A DNA stretch of 64,000 nucleotides from Heterocephalus glaber (GCF_000247695.1 NW_004624865.1:5072554-5136553), one strand, 5' to 3'. Positions 1 through 11,152 are shown, counted from the first letter of the stretch. Notes: generated from the sequence alone by a model not told the origin. Program-made: numbers and translations.

Positions 1-118
1 AGGATACAGTGGGGCCATTTCCTCCAGGAGCCGCCGCCGGTGCCATGCAGAAATGTGCTCGGGCACTTCGGAATTCGTGCGCCCGTTACCCATGTCTTAA
101 CTCGCTTTGTTCTATCCC

Positions 119-262
119 CCCCATCCCCTACTGGGGATTGAACCCTGGGCCTTCGCATGCAGCTCCACCCCCAGCCCTTTTTTATTTTTTATTTTGAGAC
201 AGGGTTTCCACAAGTGGTTGAGTTGCCCAGGCTGGGCTTAAATTGCAATCTTACATATTTCA
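119..262 (-). repeat. B1-dID SINE, truncated
   Basis: A reversed dID (ACTGGGGATTGAACCCTGGG to CCCCCAGCCC) is followed by the 3' part of a reversed B1. Confidence 0.65.
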
Positions 263-336
263 CTATAAAAAACAAAATACAATACTTCACACTTGTCGCA
301 AGAAGCCTAACAAGCCTATAAAATTGTCACCCTTAA

Positions 337-480
337 ACTGACTGTGGTGGTGCATACCTGTAACCTCAGTACTTGGGAGGCCAAGACAGGAGAATTGTCA
401 TGAGTTCAACGCCAGCCTGGATAGCAAGACCCTGTCTGGAAAAAAAACCCCAAAACCAGAAAAACAAAACAAAAAGCTAA
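337..480 (+). repeat. B1 SINE
   Basis: It is bounded by a 17-bp duplication AAAATTGTCACCCTTAA (320-336 and 481-497). Confidence 0.85.
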
Positions 481-561
481 AAAATTGTCACCCTTAATGG
501 ACAGACATGGGGATTTATCTCCTCTTGAGATGTAAAATACATTTATACTTTTAAGACAATT

Positions 562-727
562 TATTTTTTTGTTTTGGGTGTGTTTGTTTGTTTGAGACAG
601 GGTCTTGCTGTGTAGTTCAGGCACCCCTTAAACTTACTATGTAGCCCACACTGGCCTCAAATTCACAGCAACCCTTATGCCTCAGCCTCCTGAGTGCTAG
701 GATTACATGTACCACCACGCCTGGCTC
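562..727 (-). repeat. B1 SINE with internal duplication
   Basis: The TAGTTCAGG / TAGCCCACACTGGCC doubling marks the tandem-duplicated B1 form. It is flanked by AAGACAATT (553-561 and 728-736). Confidence 0.8.
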
Positions 728-752
728 AAGACAATTAAAACACCCCTAAGTA

Positions 753-755
<3 letters not shown>

Positions 756-797
<42 letters not shown>
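756..797. repeat. (CA)n microsatellite
   Basis: About 20 uninterrupted CA units. Confidence 0.98.
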
Positions 798-798
<1 letters not shown>

Positions 799-1557
799 TA
801 CCACCATCACTAATGTAATTCATTAGTTCTTCTGGCATAAAATTGTTTGTTTTTGCTCATTCTCAAAAGCTTTAGTTATAAATATATAACCTCAAAAAAC
901 AAAAGAAAAAAGATAAAAATATGCAAGTTCATAATTAACACCTTAGATTTTTATACTGATCCAGTCAATGTAACTAGCCATAAGGTCACATACATAATCT
1001 ACTTCAAAGGAACCACTCCTGGCCATGCTTCCCAGTTATTATAAAAGTTTCTGTTCAGACTCAAAGGGAAAAAACCGAAGTGCACTCCCTGAGACAGTGC
1101 GAATTGGACACGCAGCTGGGACTCCCGGAAATAACTGAGCAGCATCTTAGTTCCCACCCTCCTCTTGGTAATCCGATTATCTCCTCTGCTTTGTCTTCCT
1201 GTTTCTCTTCTGTTCAAGAAAGACAGAGCCAGAATGGAAGCAAAAGCCGGACTGGCGGACTGGCGGCTCTAGGTAAAGGTATTCAGGAGTTGATTATTCC
1301 GTTATCTTAAATGCTCTTTAGGTCTGAAAGCATTCAAAACAAAAAGATGGCAAAAAAATGAACTGTAATGCACACACATCCACAAAGAGACACTACCACT
1401 AGGAAGCCCCTGAGTCTCCAGTTCCTGTCTTTATAAGGCAGTAACAGTGGCACAGTGACTGTGTGTCAACATACACGGTGACAAGAAGACAGGTCACATA
1501 CAAAGCTGCGCTTCCGCCTGTACTCCAACTACAGCTTTAATTGGAACCTAAACTCTT

Positions 1558-1692
1558 TTTTGTTGTTGTTTTTTGAGAGAGGCTCTCATTATGTAGTCCA
1601 GGCCAGCCTTGGACTCGCAGTGATCCTCCTGCCTCAGCCTCCTGAGCGCTGGGATGACAGCCATGCGCCACCACACCCAGTGCCCAGCTTAT
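1558..1692 (-). repeat. B1 SINE
   Basis: It is flanked by AACCTAAACTCTT (1545-1557 and 1693-1705). Confidence 0.85.
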
Positions 1693-2002
1693 AACCTAAA
1701 CTCTTATCAGCCTTCCCCAAATACCTGCTATTGGCCTAAGGGACTGCAGAAGCCAGCGTGTGACCCAGAGGACAGTCTGTGGCCAGAACCAAGCCAGGGT
1801 GAAAATCCAGCTGCACATGTCCTAGTTGTGGGACCTGAGAATGAGCAGCAACACAAGCCCGTGACACGGCAGGCACAACACAAGTCATCAGTCAATGGCA
1901 GCTCTATTTCTATTAGGACAATAAGGAAGATGATGAGACAAATCAGGGTGCCCCGTACATATCCGTGCAGACTGAGCTTCCTATTAGTTAAGACCAGGTC
2001 AC

Positions 2003-2130
2003 AGCTGGGTGTGGTGGTGCATGCTTGTCTTTCCAGTAGTTAGGAGGCTGAGGCAGGAAAATCTCCACAAATTGGAGGCCATCCTGAACTACACAGCGAG
2101 ACCCTGTCTTAAACCTCCCCCCTCAAAAAA
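2003..2130 (+). repeat. B1 SINE
   Basis: It starts AGCTGGGTGTGGTGGTGC and ends in an A-rich tail. Confidence 0.85.
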
Positions 2131-2141
2131 AAAGGACTAAT

Positions 2142-2229
2142 GGGCCAGGGATGTAGCTCAGTGGCACGGCGCCTGCCTTGCAAGTGCAAGGTCCTAATTC
2201 AATCCCCGGTACCAAAAAAAAAAAAAAAA
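2142..2229 (+). repeat. ID SINE
   Basis: It has tRNA-like A and B boxes (TAGCTCAGTGG, TTCAATCC), a GGTACC end and a long A tail. GACTAATG flanks it on both sides. Confidence 0.88.
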
Positions 2230-2629
2230 GACTAATGCAAATCTCTATAAACCGGCCAAAAAAACCAGGCAACAAAATATATCCCAACGTAGCACTATCA
2301 GGTCCCAGGTTTAGGAATATGTGGTTTTTCATGGTTCATCAATCAGATCAAATCAAGGGCTCTGCGACAATAGTCACAGAAAGGGCTCTCCCCAGAACAC
2401 ACAGCATAAAGGTCGGGGTAGGGGCCCGTCTTCGGCACTGAGAACACCGTGGTCTGTAGAGGTGCCAGCCGGCGACACAGCTGCTGTCCTCTCTGATGGC
2501 CGGGACGGCTGGCCACTCACTGGCCTGCATGGTGACACTTTGGTTCTCTGATTGCATAAGTTCATCTTTGAAGCCCATGAGTCAAAGTGCTCATTAAACT
2601 ATTAATAGCTGCTACAGAAGCCAGCACAC

Positions 2630-2816
2630 CTTGTAGTAGTCGTAGAGCAGCCCCAGCGCTGCTGCGCTGTCCTCGTCCCCATTGATGCTCATCATGGCTT
2701 TGGTGGCAGCGGTGAGCGGGTTTTCCAGGAATGACTTCCAGGCCTCATCCTCGCTGGTGTAGGGGCGCCGCTGTGGGTACAGCGCTTCATTTTGGAGGAC
2801 CAGCACTGGCCTTTTG
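2630..2816 (-). CDS. GRHL1: GRHL1 coding exon 2
   Basis: This 187-nt exon is preceded by a pyrimidine-rich TTTCCCTGCAG acceptor and followed by a GTGTGC donor. It supplies one base to complete N7 and then 62 codons, K8 to K69. The sequence matches the conserved GRHL N-terminus with no internal stop. Confidence 0.97.
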
Positions 2817-5815
2817 CTGCAGGGAAATTAAGAAAACACCGGGGCCAGGGATTTAGCTCAGTGGTTTCGCTGCCTGCTGCACAAGCACAAGGACCCGAGT
2901 TCGATCCCCGGTACTGGAAAAAAAAAAGAAAACACCAGGCTAGAGCTGGGCATGGGGGCGCATGCCTGTCATCTCAGCACTGGGGAGGCTTGCGGCAGGA
3001 GGACTGCTTGGTAGGAGTTGGAGGCCAGCTTAGGCTACGGAGTGACTTCAAGACCATCGAGACATTGTCACAAAAAAGAAAATGCCAGGTGATTCATGCA
3101 TGTTATAGAAACAGATGCAGGGACACAGAGCAAGGCCATAGGCCTGCACTCTCTCTTCCCCAGCACACACGCACAGCTGGTCGTGCTGCTACAAGCTACC
3201 CTCTCTCCTGCTGATGTCAGGCCTTAAGAAATCTTCTTCCTAAAGGCCGGGGCTGGGGAGAAGGGGCGGAAAGGAAAAGGGACACTGTCTAATCCTTGAG
3301 GGCAGATGGGAAAGTTAGGGTCTATTCCCTGATCCAGGAGATTGGCATGGAATGTGGCCAAAGGGGATTGTAAATCAATAAAGAGGCATAATTTTCAGGC
3401 AGGGGAGTTAACTGTTTATCTTAGAGATAAACCCTTAAGAATCTACAATAAATGAAGCCACTGGAAAGAAAGAGATTTAAGAAAAATAGCAGGGGAAATC
3501 AGTTTTTAAAAATCTTTACTAGTTTTTAAGGGCTGAGAGGTAGAGAATGTGCCCAACATGTACAGGGCCTTGGGTTCAATTCCCAGCCTCCCTCTGCTCC
3601 CCCAGATAAAGAAATAAAATCTCTACTTGTTTCTCACACAGGCAGAGAACTATTTTGTGTGAACATTGCAGTTTGGTGGGAAAAATTCAGAAAATCGATG
3701 GCAAGCCTAGTGAATCCTTACAGAAGATTTAATTTAAAAGACTAAGCAAACATTACCGATTCCAAAAAAATTACAATGTCAACAGTCTCAACAACTGTTC
3801 AGTGGGTACTATTTAATAAGTCAATAAAGAGAAAAAACGCAACACTGACTCTAGAATAATGTTAAGCAGGGTTTTTTTTAAAGGAAATGTTTGGAACTGC
3901 ACTGAATGATTCTTCTAACAAGCCAGTGCTCATTGCAACACACACTTGAAATATGTAAATGGCCTACAGGTGATCTACCTTTTCTAACAGGGAAGGTAGA
4001 GAGACTGGTTATCTTTTCAAGTAATCAACAAAGGTTAGGGTTTGGCAGACACCTGGGGCTCTTTAAAAACAGACAGAGATTTGGAAAAAGGACACAACTT
4101 TGAAAGGGAGAGGGAGTGCCTACTCAAATTCACCCTGGGTCCTGTGCAGTATACCCGGAGATACTGGGTCTCTACTCAAAAACCTACATTTGGTCTCCAG
4201 GTGGGGTAGGATCGTAACATAAAACAAACACGAGGGTTGTTCAATGGTCTCAGTTTGCTTAAAGATGGAGAAGACTGGACACAAATCTCGAATTTTAAGA
4301 AAATATGTGCTGGGCATGGTGGCACACACATGTCAGACCAGCACTCGAGAGGCTGAGGCAGGAGGATCACTGCAAGTGTGAGGCCAGCCTGGACTACGTA
4401 ATGAGGCCCTGTCTCAAAAACAAACAAACAAAAAAGCAAATATACCAAATGACGTTCCCTGGGCTACCTGTAAAAAACCAACAGCTATGCAAGCGTGGTA
4501 CTTGTAGACATTTCTGCTGTGCTAAGGTATTATTAATGGCCTAATAGCTACTTCCCCAAGACTATGACTTCCCTTGGCCCATTCAGTTCCTGTAATGCTA
4601 GTTTTTCAGCTTCCCTTCTTCATCCACCCCCATCCCAAATTTGTACCAGCATCAGAAAATAAATATTTTTCCAATGGCTTTGTCTGTGATCACCCTCAGG
4701 GTGTTTTATTATTTCCAAAGTGTGCCTAAGGCCAAAACGTTAGCTTTGGAAAATTTTCCCTTATCTGAGCTGTAAGTCAAGACATAAACATAAAAGCAGT
4801 TGTCCTTGGTCCTAGGTTTCTTCCAGACCCTCCAGCTATGGTCAGGCCCTAAAGGCTCCTAGGTACCCGGGGCTCTGAAACAGAGTTCAAGCCAATAATT
4901 AATTGAACTGCATATTCTACACCCCCAAATTAATGCCTAGTAGATGAGTCCAGACAGGATATCCAGCCTCATCCACAAAAACAGCACATCTAAAACGATC
5001 CTGTGCAAACACTTATAAAGCTATCTTGAATTTACTGATCAGAAATGGACTTGATTGTCTGGGTGTGAATTTCTTTTTTAAAAAAAATAAGTGTTTTTTT
5101 TTCCCCCACCACTCTGGGAGGCTGAGGCTGAAGGGTCCCAAGTTTGAGCCCAGGCTGGGCAGCTTAGCGAGAGCTTACCTCAAAATCATAAGAAGAAGAA
5201 GGAGACGGAGGAGGAGGAGGAAGGAGAAAAAGGGCTGAGGATGTAGCTCAGTGCAAAAGCCCGGGTTCAATCCCCAGTACTGGGGGAAAAAAAGTTTTTA
5301 CACTTCTGAGACAAGTTCACATTTACGTAAAAGTAGCAAAGAGCACACAGAACAGTTCCTGGCTCTGGTTCCCCTGGTCTTACATCCCCTTCCCTTTGCC
5401 AAACGAAGTAAGTCGCAAACTCCCAGGGGCGCGTTCCTGCGCAGTCTGGTCTAGCTTACCACTCCGATCTCGGCTGCATCCTCTCGATATTCCCGAGCAT
5501 TAAAACAGAAAGGCACTGCCCGGCGCGGCCAACTGTCATTACCATCGGTGATGCAAGCGCCTTTCGCACCCACCGGGCAGGCCGAGCCCGGCAAACGATG
5601 CCAGGGCCGCGGCGCCTCACCCTTCGCCCATTTCCCGGGCCCCAGGTCGCCGGCCCCGCGGGCTCAGCCGTGGGCAGCGGGCCCGCGGGGCGGCGGTGGC
5701 CGGCGAGGCTGCCCGGGCCCCAGCCCCGCACCGCGGCCGGCGGCCGCCCTGGCCCGATCGCCTGCGCCGCGCGGCCCGGCCCGCGTCTCACTCACTTGTC
5801 GTACTCCTGTGTCAT
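2630..5815 (-). CDS. GRHL1: GRHL1, grainyhead-like transcription factor 1, 5' part (exons 1-2 of a longer gene)
   Basis: GRHL1 is a nuclear CP2/grainyhead-family transcription factor that controls epidermal differentiation and desmosomal cadherin genes. Two coding exons are present: 5815-5796 (M1-D6 plus two bases of codon 7) and 2816-2630 (one base of N7, then K8-K69). Splicing joins them in frame to give MTQEYDNKRP at the start. Exon 2 holds the block [20 protein letters not shown] followed by the [18 protein letters not shown] stretch typical of GRHL1-3 N-termini. The MTQEY start and [14 protein letters not shown] fit GRHL1, whereas GRHL2 starts MSQES. This is the N-terminal activation region only; the DNA-binding and dimerization domains are in exons beyond position 1. 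The exon 2 donor at 2629-2628 is GT. The gene reads in the same direction as TAF1B, downstream of it. Confidence 0.97.
2841..2926 (+). repeat. ID SINE
   Basis: It is a clean copy in GRHL1 intron 1, flanked by AAGAAAACACC. Confidence 0.9.
2943..3082 (+). repeat. B1 SINE
   Basis: A diverged B1 beginning AGCTGGGCATGGGGGC. Confidence 0.75.
3531..3603 (+). repeat. Old ID-like fragment
   Basis: GGCTGAGAGGTAGAG to GGGTTCAATTCCCAGC keeps only the tRNA-like outline. Confidence 0.45.
4309..4437 (+). repeat. B1 SINE
   Basis: TGCTGGGCATGGTGGC to GTCTCAAAAACAAAC. Confidence 0.85.
5101..5294 (+). repeat. B1-dID SINE
   Basis: A 5'-truncated B1 is joined through an expanded GAA/GGA linker to the short dID unit (GGATGTAGCTCAGTGCAAAA). 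Confidence 0.75.
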
Positions 5816-6560
5816 CGCGCCCGCTCGCTCGCTCGCCGCTGCCGGGCCGCAGAACTGGACTTTCGGGTTGGGACAGTACACCCGATCCGGGGGGAGGAGG
5901 CGGCGGCCGCGGCGCTGGCGGGTCCGGAGCGGCGGCCCAGACGGGTTGGGTTCGCTTTTCTCGCTCTGAGCCGGCTCCGCGCGGGCTACGAGCACTGGGC
6001 ACCGGGCGCGGGCGCTCATTGGCTGGCGGTGAGCCGGGAAGAGGCGGGGTCTCGGAGAGCTCTGCCTTCTTATTGGGTGGAGAGCTGGACACTGGGGCGG
6101 GGCAGACGGGGGCCGGGCGGCGCGGGCTGGGGGTTCCTCAGGCTCCGCGTGGCGGCGATCGGGGGCGATTGCGCTCGGGGTGGCGCGGCCGTCGGAATCC
6201 CCCTGGCAGGCGCGGGAGCCCTAAGCCTCGGCGCGCACCTGTAGCCCCTCGCGAGCACCCCGAAGCCCGGCTGTCCCAGCGTGCGCTGGAGCCCCAGAGC
6301 CGTGAACTCGTCTGGCAAGGGCTCCTGTGCCCATCTCGGGGTCGCAACACCCCATCCTCCTCCGGGCAGCCTTCTTCCCGAGCCCGGGGCACCTCCTGCT
6401 GACCCCTTGTCCTCTGGCCCCATCTGGGCTCAGCCCCGCGCCCGCACACGCATCGTCTGCTCTGATCGCTCCCACCGTCCAGTCCCCAGACGGGCCCCGC
6501 AGCAGAGGCCACTGTGTGCCAGCCAGGGTCCCAGATGAGCTGGCAAAGGTCTCTGCCTCC
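5420..6560 (-). promoter_or_regulatory. GRHL1: GRHL1 CpG island and promoter
   Basis: This is a long GC- and CpG-rich block around GRHL1 exon 1. On the transcribed (minus) strand upstream of the ATG there are two CCAAT boxes, seen as ATTGG at 6018-6022 and 6072-6076. GC boxes lie at 6041-6049 and 6094-6102. I see no TATA box at a sensible distance. This is the layout of a TATA-less, Sp1/NF-Y type promoter, with transcription probably starting between about 5850 and 6000. The long open frames here on both strands are a by-product of the base composition. Confidence 0.85.
5796..5815 (-). CDS. GRHL1: GRHL1 coding exon 1 (start codon exon)
   Basis: The exon has 20 coding bases from ATG at 5815-5813, encoding MTQEYD and the first two bases of an Asn codon. 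The donor is GTGAGTGAG at 5795. It lies inside a CpG island, as expected for a promoter-proximal first exon. The 5' UTR continues to higher coordinates; its exact start cannot be seen. Confidence 0.95.
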
Positions 6561-6884
6561 CAAGCATCCCTGCTGGGGCCACCACGGCACCTCGATGTGC
6601 TAAGAAGCGGCAATTTCTGCTGGCGGTGGGGAGCCGGGGTGGAGCGAGGCCCGGGTACCTGGGCAGGACTGGGCGAGGCAGAGCCGTCTGCGCTGGGTCG
6701 GGGGCTCAGGGCTGTGGAACTGGAGCACAGGTGTCTAGGCACTTTGGAGCAAGGGGAGCTAATCCTGTAGGGCCCTGCAGGTTTTTGCAAGGATTTGGAC
6801 TGTACCTTGAGAAGGGGTGTGTTGGTGTCAGTGGGACAGCTGCAGGTCTCACTCGTGATTTAAAATGATCACACACCCCCAGCC

Positions 6885-7305
6885 TTTCCTGCTTTTCTTA
6901 TTTGATATATTGATGATGGCCATTCTTTCTGGGGTGAGATGGAATCTCAGTGGAAGGATAAACTTGAGACATTGGTAGGAAGATGGATGCACCTTGGGAT
7001 CATCAGGCTGAAGGAAGTAAACAGATGCACACTTCAGTATCACACGGTTTCCCTAACATGAGAAACCCAAAGTATAAAGGGCAAAATAAAAGATAGATAA
7101 CAAGAAGTAGGGGGATGGAAAAAAATGAAGAATTGAAAGATAAAAATGGAAATAGAGCTTTTGGGAATGGGAAGGGGACCAAAAATTGGAAGGAACAGGG
7201 AAGGATGGGAAGGGAGGGGCTGAAGAAAGAATTAAGATATGTTGTGTACATGCACCCTCTTCACAAATGTAATCGTTAGGTACTGCATACATGGACTAAT
7301 AATAT
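6885..7305 (+). mobile_element. L1 3' end with inverted 5' part
   Basis: The segment 6885-6950 is L1 sequence in minus orientation (the reverse of an ATTCCATCTCACCCCAGAAA block). It joins directly to plus-strand L1 3' UTR (about 6953-7305) containing GAGAAACCCAAAGTAT and the purine-rich GGAAGGGG region. The two parts are inverted relative to each other, as in twin-primed L1 insertions. Confidence 0.75.
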
Positions 7306-7312
7306 ATATATA

Positions 7313-7393
7313 TTTTTTGGTACCAGGGATCGAACTCCAGTCCTTGCGCTTTTGAGGTAGGCAGTGGAACCACTGAGCTAAATCCCCGGCCCT
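7313..7393 (-). repeat. ID SINE
   Basis: It is inserted at the tail of an L1, with CTAATAAT on both sides. Confidence 0.85.
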
Positions 7394-7418
7394 AATAATT
7401 TTCAAAATAAAATAATCC

Positions 7419-7496
7419 GGGGCTGGGGATTTAGCTTAGGCCCAGAGTGCTTATGTATCTGCACGAGGCCTGGGTTTGATCCTCAGCTCCAAAAAT
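7419..7496 (+). repeat. ID-like SINE
   Basis: GGCTGGGGATTTAGCTTAGG to GTTTGATCCTCAGCTCC; its middle is diverged. Confidence 0.7.
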
Positions 7497-7919
7497 GGAT
7501 AAACAGAATTCATCTGGCTGCTGAGCAGGAGGCCATGGCAGTGACATAAGCCAAAGCAACTGATAGTGCGGTGGCAGTGGTCAGGGAAGTGGGGGATTCT
7601 GGTAGATTCTGAATTCAGAACCAGTGGGATGCAGTGAAACCGGCTGTGCAGTGTGAGAGCCAAAGATGACTCTAAGGCTTTCAGTGGAGCAGCTGGAAGT
7701 AGTGATTTGCTCTCTGCTGAGATCAGCAGGGCAGTGGGTGTAGACAGTGTGGGGAGGGCAGGAGACCTTTTTATTAGCCATCTGAGATATGTCAGGTAGG
7801 TGGTTGGCTAGGAGGCTGAGTCTAGGGGAGAAGTCTGGGCTGGAGCTGGACTTGGGTCAGGTTCTCTCCAGGGCATGAAAGGGGAGAGATGATGGGACCG
7901 GTCTGGATCCTGGAGCTGC

Positions 7920-7946
7920 ACAGCAGCAGCAGCAGCAGCAGCAGGG
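7920..7946. repeat. (CAG)n microsatellite
   Basis: About eight to nine CAG units in intergenic DNA. Confidence 0.9.
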
Positions 7947-8275
7947 GAGACTAAGAAGCAGGAGAACCCACAGCAGAGACCGGCAGCCAGGAGGAAGCCG
8001 GAAGTATCGAAGCCAGGGATGAAGCAGAGCGGTCAGCTGGCCGTGTGCTGGGGACCAGGCATGCGAAGGTGGTCCATGCCTTGACCAGCACCAGCTGTCC
8101 CTTGTCCTCTACCACTGTCCTGCTCCTCTTCGCATTCCTGGGACTTAGCAACCACAACCTCTCGTCACAGCCATCCATGTCTTCCTGTCTCTGTCCTCTG
8201 CCTGGGGCACAACACAGGAGCCTTGCAGCCTGCTCTTCTTATGTACTAGTTTCCTGTTTCAATTATGCTTTCATT

Positions 8276-8367
8276 TTTTTTCTTTTCTTTTTTGGTACCA
8301 GGGATAGAACTCGGGTCCTTGTGCTTGCACAGCAGGCGGAGAAACCACTGAGCTAAATTCCCGGCCC
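8276..8367 (-). repeat. ID SINE
   Basis: This is the first of two adjacent IDs sharing the AATTATGCTTTCA target. Confidence 0.88.
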
Positions 8368-8383
8368 TTCAATTATGCTTTCA

Positions 8384-8477
8384 GAGCCAGGGATTTAGCT
8401 CAGTGGTTCTGTCACCTGCCTCGAAAATGCAAGGTCCCGAGTTCAATCCCCAGTTCCAAAAAAAAAAAAAAAAAATT
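8384..8477 (+). repeat. ID SINE
   Basis: The second ID, in the opposite orientation, followed by a third CAATTATGCTTTCA copy. Confidence 0.88.
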
Positions 8478-8512
8478 TACACTCAATTATGCTTTCAAAG
8501 TGAGCTAATTTA

Positions 8513-8637
8513 GCCAGGTGTGGTGAACACCTGCCATCCTGACACTGAGAGAGGCTGAAGCAGGAGAATCACAAGTTTCAACCCAGTGTGAGCAACTCTG
8601 AAATTAGTGAGACTTGCTTCAGAATAAAAAATTTTAA
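8513..8637 (+). repeat. B1 SINE
   Basis: A diverged B1 with an A-rich 3' end. Confidence 0.7.
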
Positions 8638-8754
8638 AAGGCTGGGGACAAAGCTTAGTAGAATGCCTCTGAGTTTGTTTGCCAATACTGCAAAAAGCAA
8701 AGTAAAACAGAATCCCTCTAAAGCACTCCCTGCAAGCATCTCGGTCCCCTTTCC

Positions 8755-8839
8755 TTTTTTTTTTTTTGGTACGGGGATTGAACTCAGGACCTTGCACTTG
8801 GGAAGCAGGTGCAGTGCCACTGAGCTAAATCCCCAGCCC
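8755..8839 (-). repeat. ID SINE
   Basis: It is flanked by CGGTCCCCTTTC and CGGTGCCCTTTC. Confidence 0.85.
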
Positions 8840-8899
8840 ACGGTGCCCTTTCTAACCTGCCTTCACTTTTTAAGCTCTAGGATGGAGTAGTGTTGTTAG

Positions 8900-9032
8900 T
8901 TTTTGTTCTGTTTTTTGGTTCGGTGTTTCACTAGATGGCCCAGGCTGGCCTCAAAATCCTGGGCTCAAGGGATCCTCCTGCGTGAGGCTTCCAGTTGCTG
9001 GGACTCCGGTGCATACCACTGTGTCCAGCTGG
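8900..9032 (-). repeat. B1 SINE
   Basis: A diverged reversed B1 (GGCCCAGGCTGGCCTC to GTGTCCAGCTGG). Confidence 0.7.
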
Positions 9033-9488
9033 TAGTGTTTCGAAAGTGGCTAAGTAGCTTCCCAAGGCACAGGCTTCAGAGTAGGAAGCTAATTTGGGAG
9101 CCCTCTCAGGATGGAGATAGCAAGGTCCTAAGGTACCCAGAGCAGCACCCGGTCAGGGCAGGTTGCAAATCGAGTCACAGACTGGCCACCAGTGCAGGGC
9201 CCTCTGCCAAGCAGCAAGGCCATCTCAAGAGAATCCTTCTTGGGCTTCAGTAAAGGAAACGGTGGCAAAGGCCACCAGTCCCTGCAGCGCCCCTTTGCCT
9301 AGGCTTGGGGACCATCGCTATGACAGCCTGAGGTCCCAGTTCCTCAGGGAGCATTCCAGATCCTTCTCCATCTGCCCTGAAGTCCACCCATTAGAAACCC
9401 CAGCACCCCGTGTTCCTGTCACACTGTCCCCTGGACATTCCTGAATTCCAGGCCCACTCCATCCGGCCGCCCTGGTCTACATCTTCAA

Positions 9489-9632
9489 ATTGTGGTGGTT
9501 AACATCTGTCATCCCCACCCTCAGGAGGCTGAGACAGGAGGATCCTCTGTGTTTGAGGCCAGGCTGGGCTGCATAGTGAGTCAAGGCCAGACTGGACTAC
9601 ATAGCGAGACCCTGTATCAAAAAACATAAAAA
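9489..9632 (+). repeat. B1 SINE with internal duplication
   Basis: The GGCCAGGCTGGGCTGCATAG / GGCCAGACTGGACTACATAG pair is the tandem duplication. Confidence 0.8.
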
Positions 9633-9634
9633 GA

Positions 9635-9708
9635 GGGCTGGGGATTTAGCTCAGTGGTTCTGCTACCTGCCTCGAAAGCACAAGTTTCTGAGTTCAATGC
9701 CTGCTACC

Positions 9709-9736
<28 letters not shown>
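9635..9736 (+). repeat. ID SINE with (AAAT)n tail
   Basis: The A tail has evolved into an AAATAAAT microsatellite. Confidence 0.85.
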
Positions 9737-9741
<5 letters not shown>

Positions 9742-9971
9742 CAGAGCTGCCATGCGTGCTCTCACATCCAGCACTCTGTCCCACCCAGGCCACCATGCTG
9801 ATTGTGTCACCGCTTTTGCCAGAGTGCAATGAAAGTCTCCGTCCTGAAGAAATGGGGCACAGGAGGAAGCAGACCGGAAACTCCACCCTTCCCTCTAGCC
9901 CTGTCACTCAGCAAAGCCACCGAGCTTCTGAGCCTGTTTCCTCTGTGGACTCTAGGTAATAATATCTATGA

Positions 9972-10120
9972 CCAAGCCTGTCATGGTGGTTCACGCCTGT
10001 GTTTCCAGCACTCGGGAGACTGAGGCAGGAGGGTCACCATGAGCTCCAGGGCAAGGCTACATAGAGAGTTCAAGGACATCCTGGACTACACAGTGAGACC
10101 TTGTCTCGAAAAAAAGTAAA
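9972..10120 (+). repeat. B1 SINE
   Basis: CAAGCCTGTCATGGTGGTTC to GACCTTGTCTCGAAAAAAAG. Confidence 0.8.
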
Positions 10121-10411
10121 AGCCCTATGTGATCACACTGACTGCTACATTTTGCCAAAGGAAGCTGACTCTCAGTGCCACCTGAGTAACAGTGACAATT
10201 GCTGACCTGTATATCACTTGTCTCTGTGACAGACGATGAGGGAAGTCTACAATGCGACATAAAGTTGTTGTCCTTTATGTATAATAAAGTTAGGAATAAT
10301 GGGCAGGTAGGAAGTTTAGTATTTATTGAGTTCCAGTTACGTGCCTGGCATTGTTTGGGATATTTTTCTTAAAAACTAACACAAACCTTAGAAATGGAAA
10401 AAAGACATTTT

Positions 10412-10535
10412 AAAATTTCTGAGACAGGGTTTTGCTATTTAGCCCATGTTGTCCTCGAACTCTCAGCGATCCTCCTGCCTCAGCCTCCCGAGTACTGGGA
10501 TCACAGGCCTGCGCCACCATGCCCGGGTTGCACAG
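10412..10535 (-). repeat. B1 SINE
   Basis: TTTCTGAGACAGGGTTTTGC to CCACCATGCCCGGG. Confidence 0.8.
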
Positions 10536-11104
10536 GGGAGCTGGAGTCTCAGATGAGTCTTGTCAGCCACCTGAGCTGTGACCCAGATGTGATCCAAGCC
10601 ACCAGGGATGGGGCTGCTGTCTGCAGATGGCAGCAGGAGATGCTGTCGGAGCTGGGCGTCAACGACTACTGGCAACTAGAAGGACCTAGACAGATACCTG
10701 GCGTTCTTTTCTGATGGCTTCACTGCCATCGGTCATTCCAGTGAAGGCCCTGGGATTGCAACACGGCACCCAGAAAGCCCCAGGCTTAGGCGCTCCGGCC
10801 TTAACCTACCTAAACCTCCCTTGCTGTGACTAACAGGGATGGGCGTAGCCCGCGGCCCTGCCACTGCAGGAAAACACCGGAGATGGGGCCAAGGGGCTGC
10901 ACGGCTCACTGACCCACGTTCCCCGACTGAACTCAAGAGGGCTATTGGTGGTCAAATCTCTTTGCTCCTCAACTGGAAGAACTCAGGTCACTTTCTAGGC
11001 GGGAACAAGAAAAGGGGTTCAGGTACCTACCCGAAGTTGACATTTCATTAACTGAGCTTTCACGGTAATTTCCTGCAGCTCATCACTTCCCTTCTGGGAA
11101 ACTC

Positions 11105-11105
<1 letters not shown>

Positions 11106-11147
<42 letters not shown>
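11106..11147. repeat. (GT)n microsatellite
   Basis: About 20 GT units. Confidence 0.97.
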
Positions 11148-11152
11148 CATTT

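Larger units (their letters stand above)
1..2629 (-). other. GRHL1: GRHL1 intron 2 (partial)
   Basis: This is intronic sequence downstream of exon 2, running out of the window. It holds a truncated B1-dID (119-262), three B1 copies, one ID and a CA repeat, listed separately. The stretches 800-1555 and 2240-2629 show no recognisable gene or repeat. Confidence 0.75.
2817..5795 (-). other. GRHL1: GRHL1 intron 1
   Basis: This is a 2979-bp GT-AG intron. It contains an ID (2841-2926), a B1 (2943-3082), a degenerate ID-like fragment (3531-3603), a B1 (4309-4437) and a B1-dID (5101-5294) with a purine-rich GAA/GGA stretch near 5188-5230. The last 350 bp at the exon 1 side are CpG-rich. I see nothing else in 3604-4308 or 4438-5100. 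Confidence 0.85.

Noticed and set aside
5548..6402. 284-codon and other long open frames near the GRHL1 start
   Set aside because: They lie in a CpG island with few stop codons in any frame; the low-complexity Gly/Arg/Pro products are typical of this.
10530..10690. Possible retrocopy with a frame reading LSELGVNDYWQL
   Set aside because: I could not link it to a known protein family; it is short and has no poly(A) or flanking repeat.
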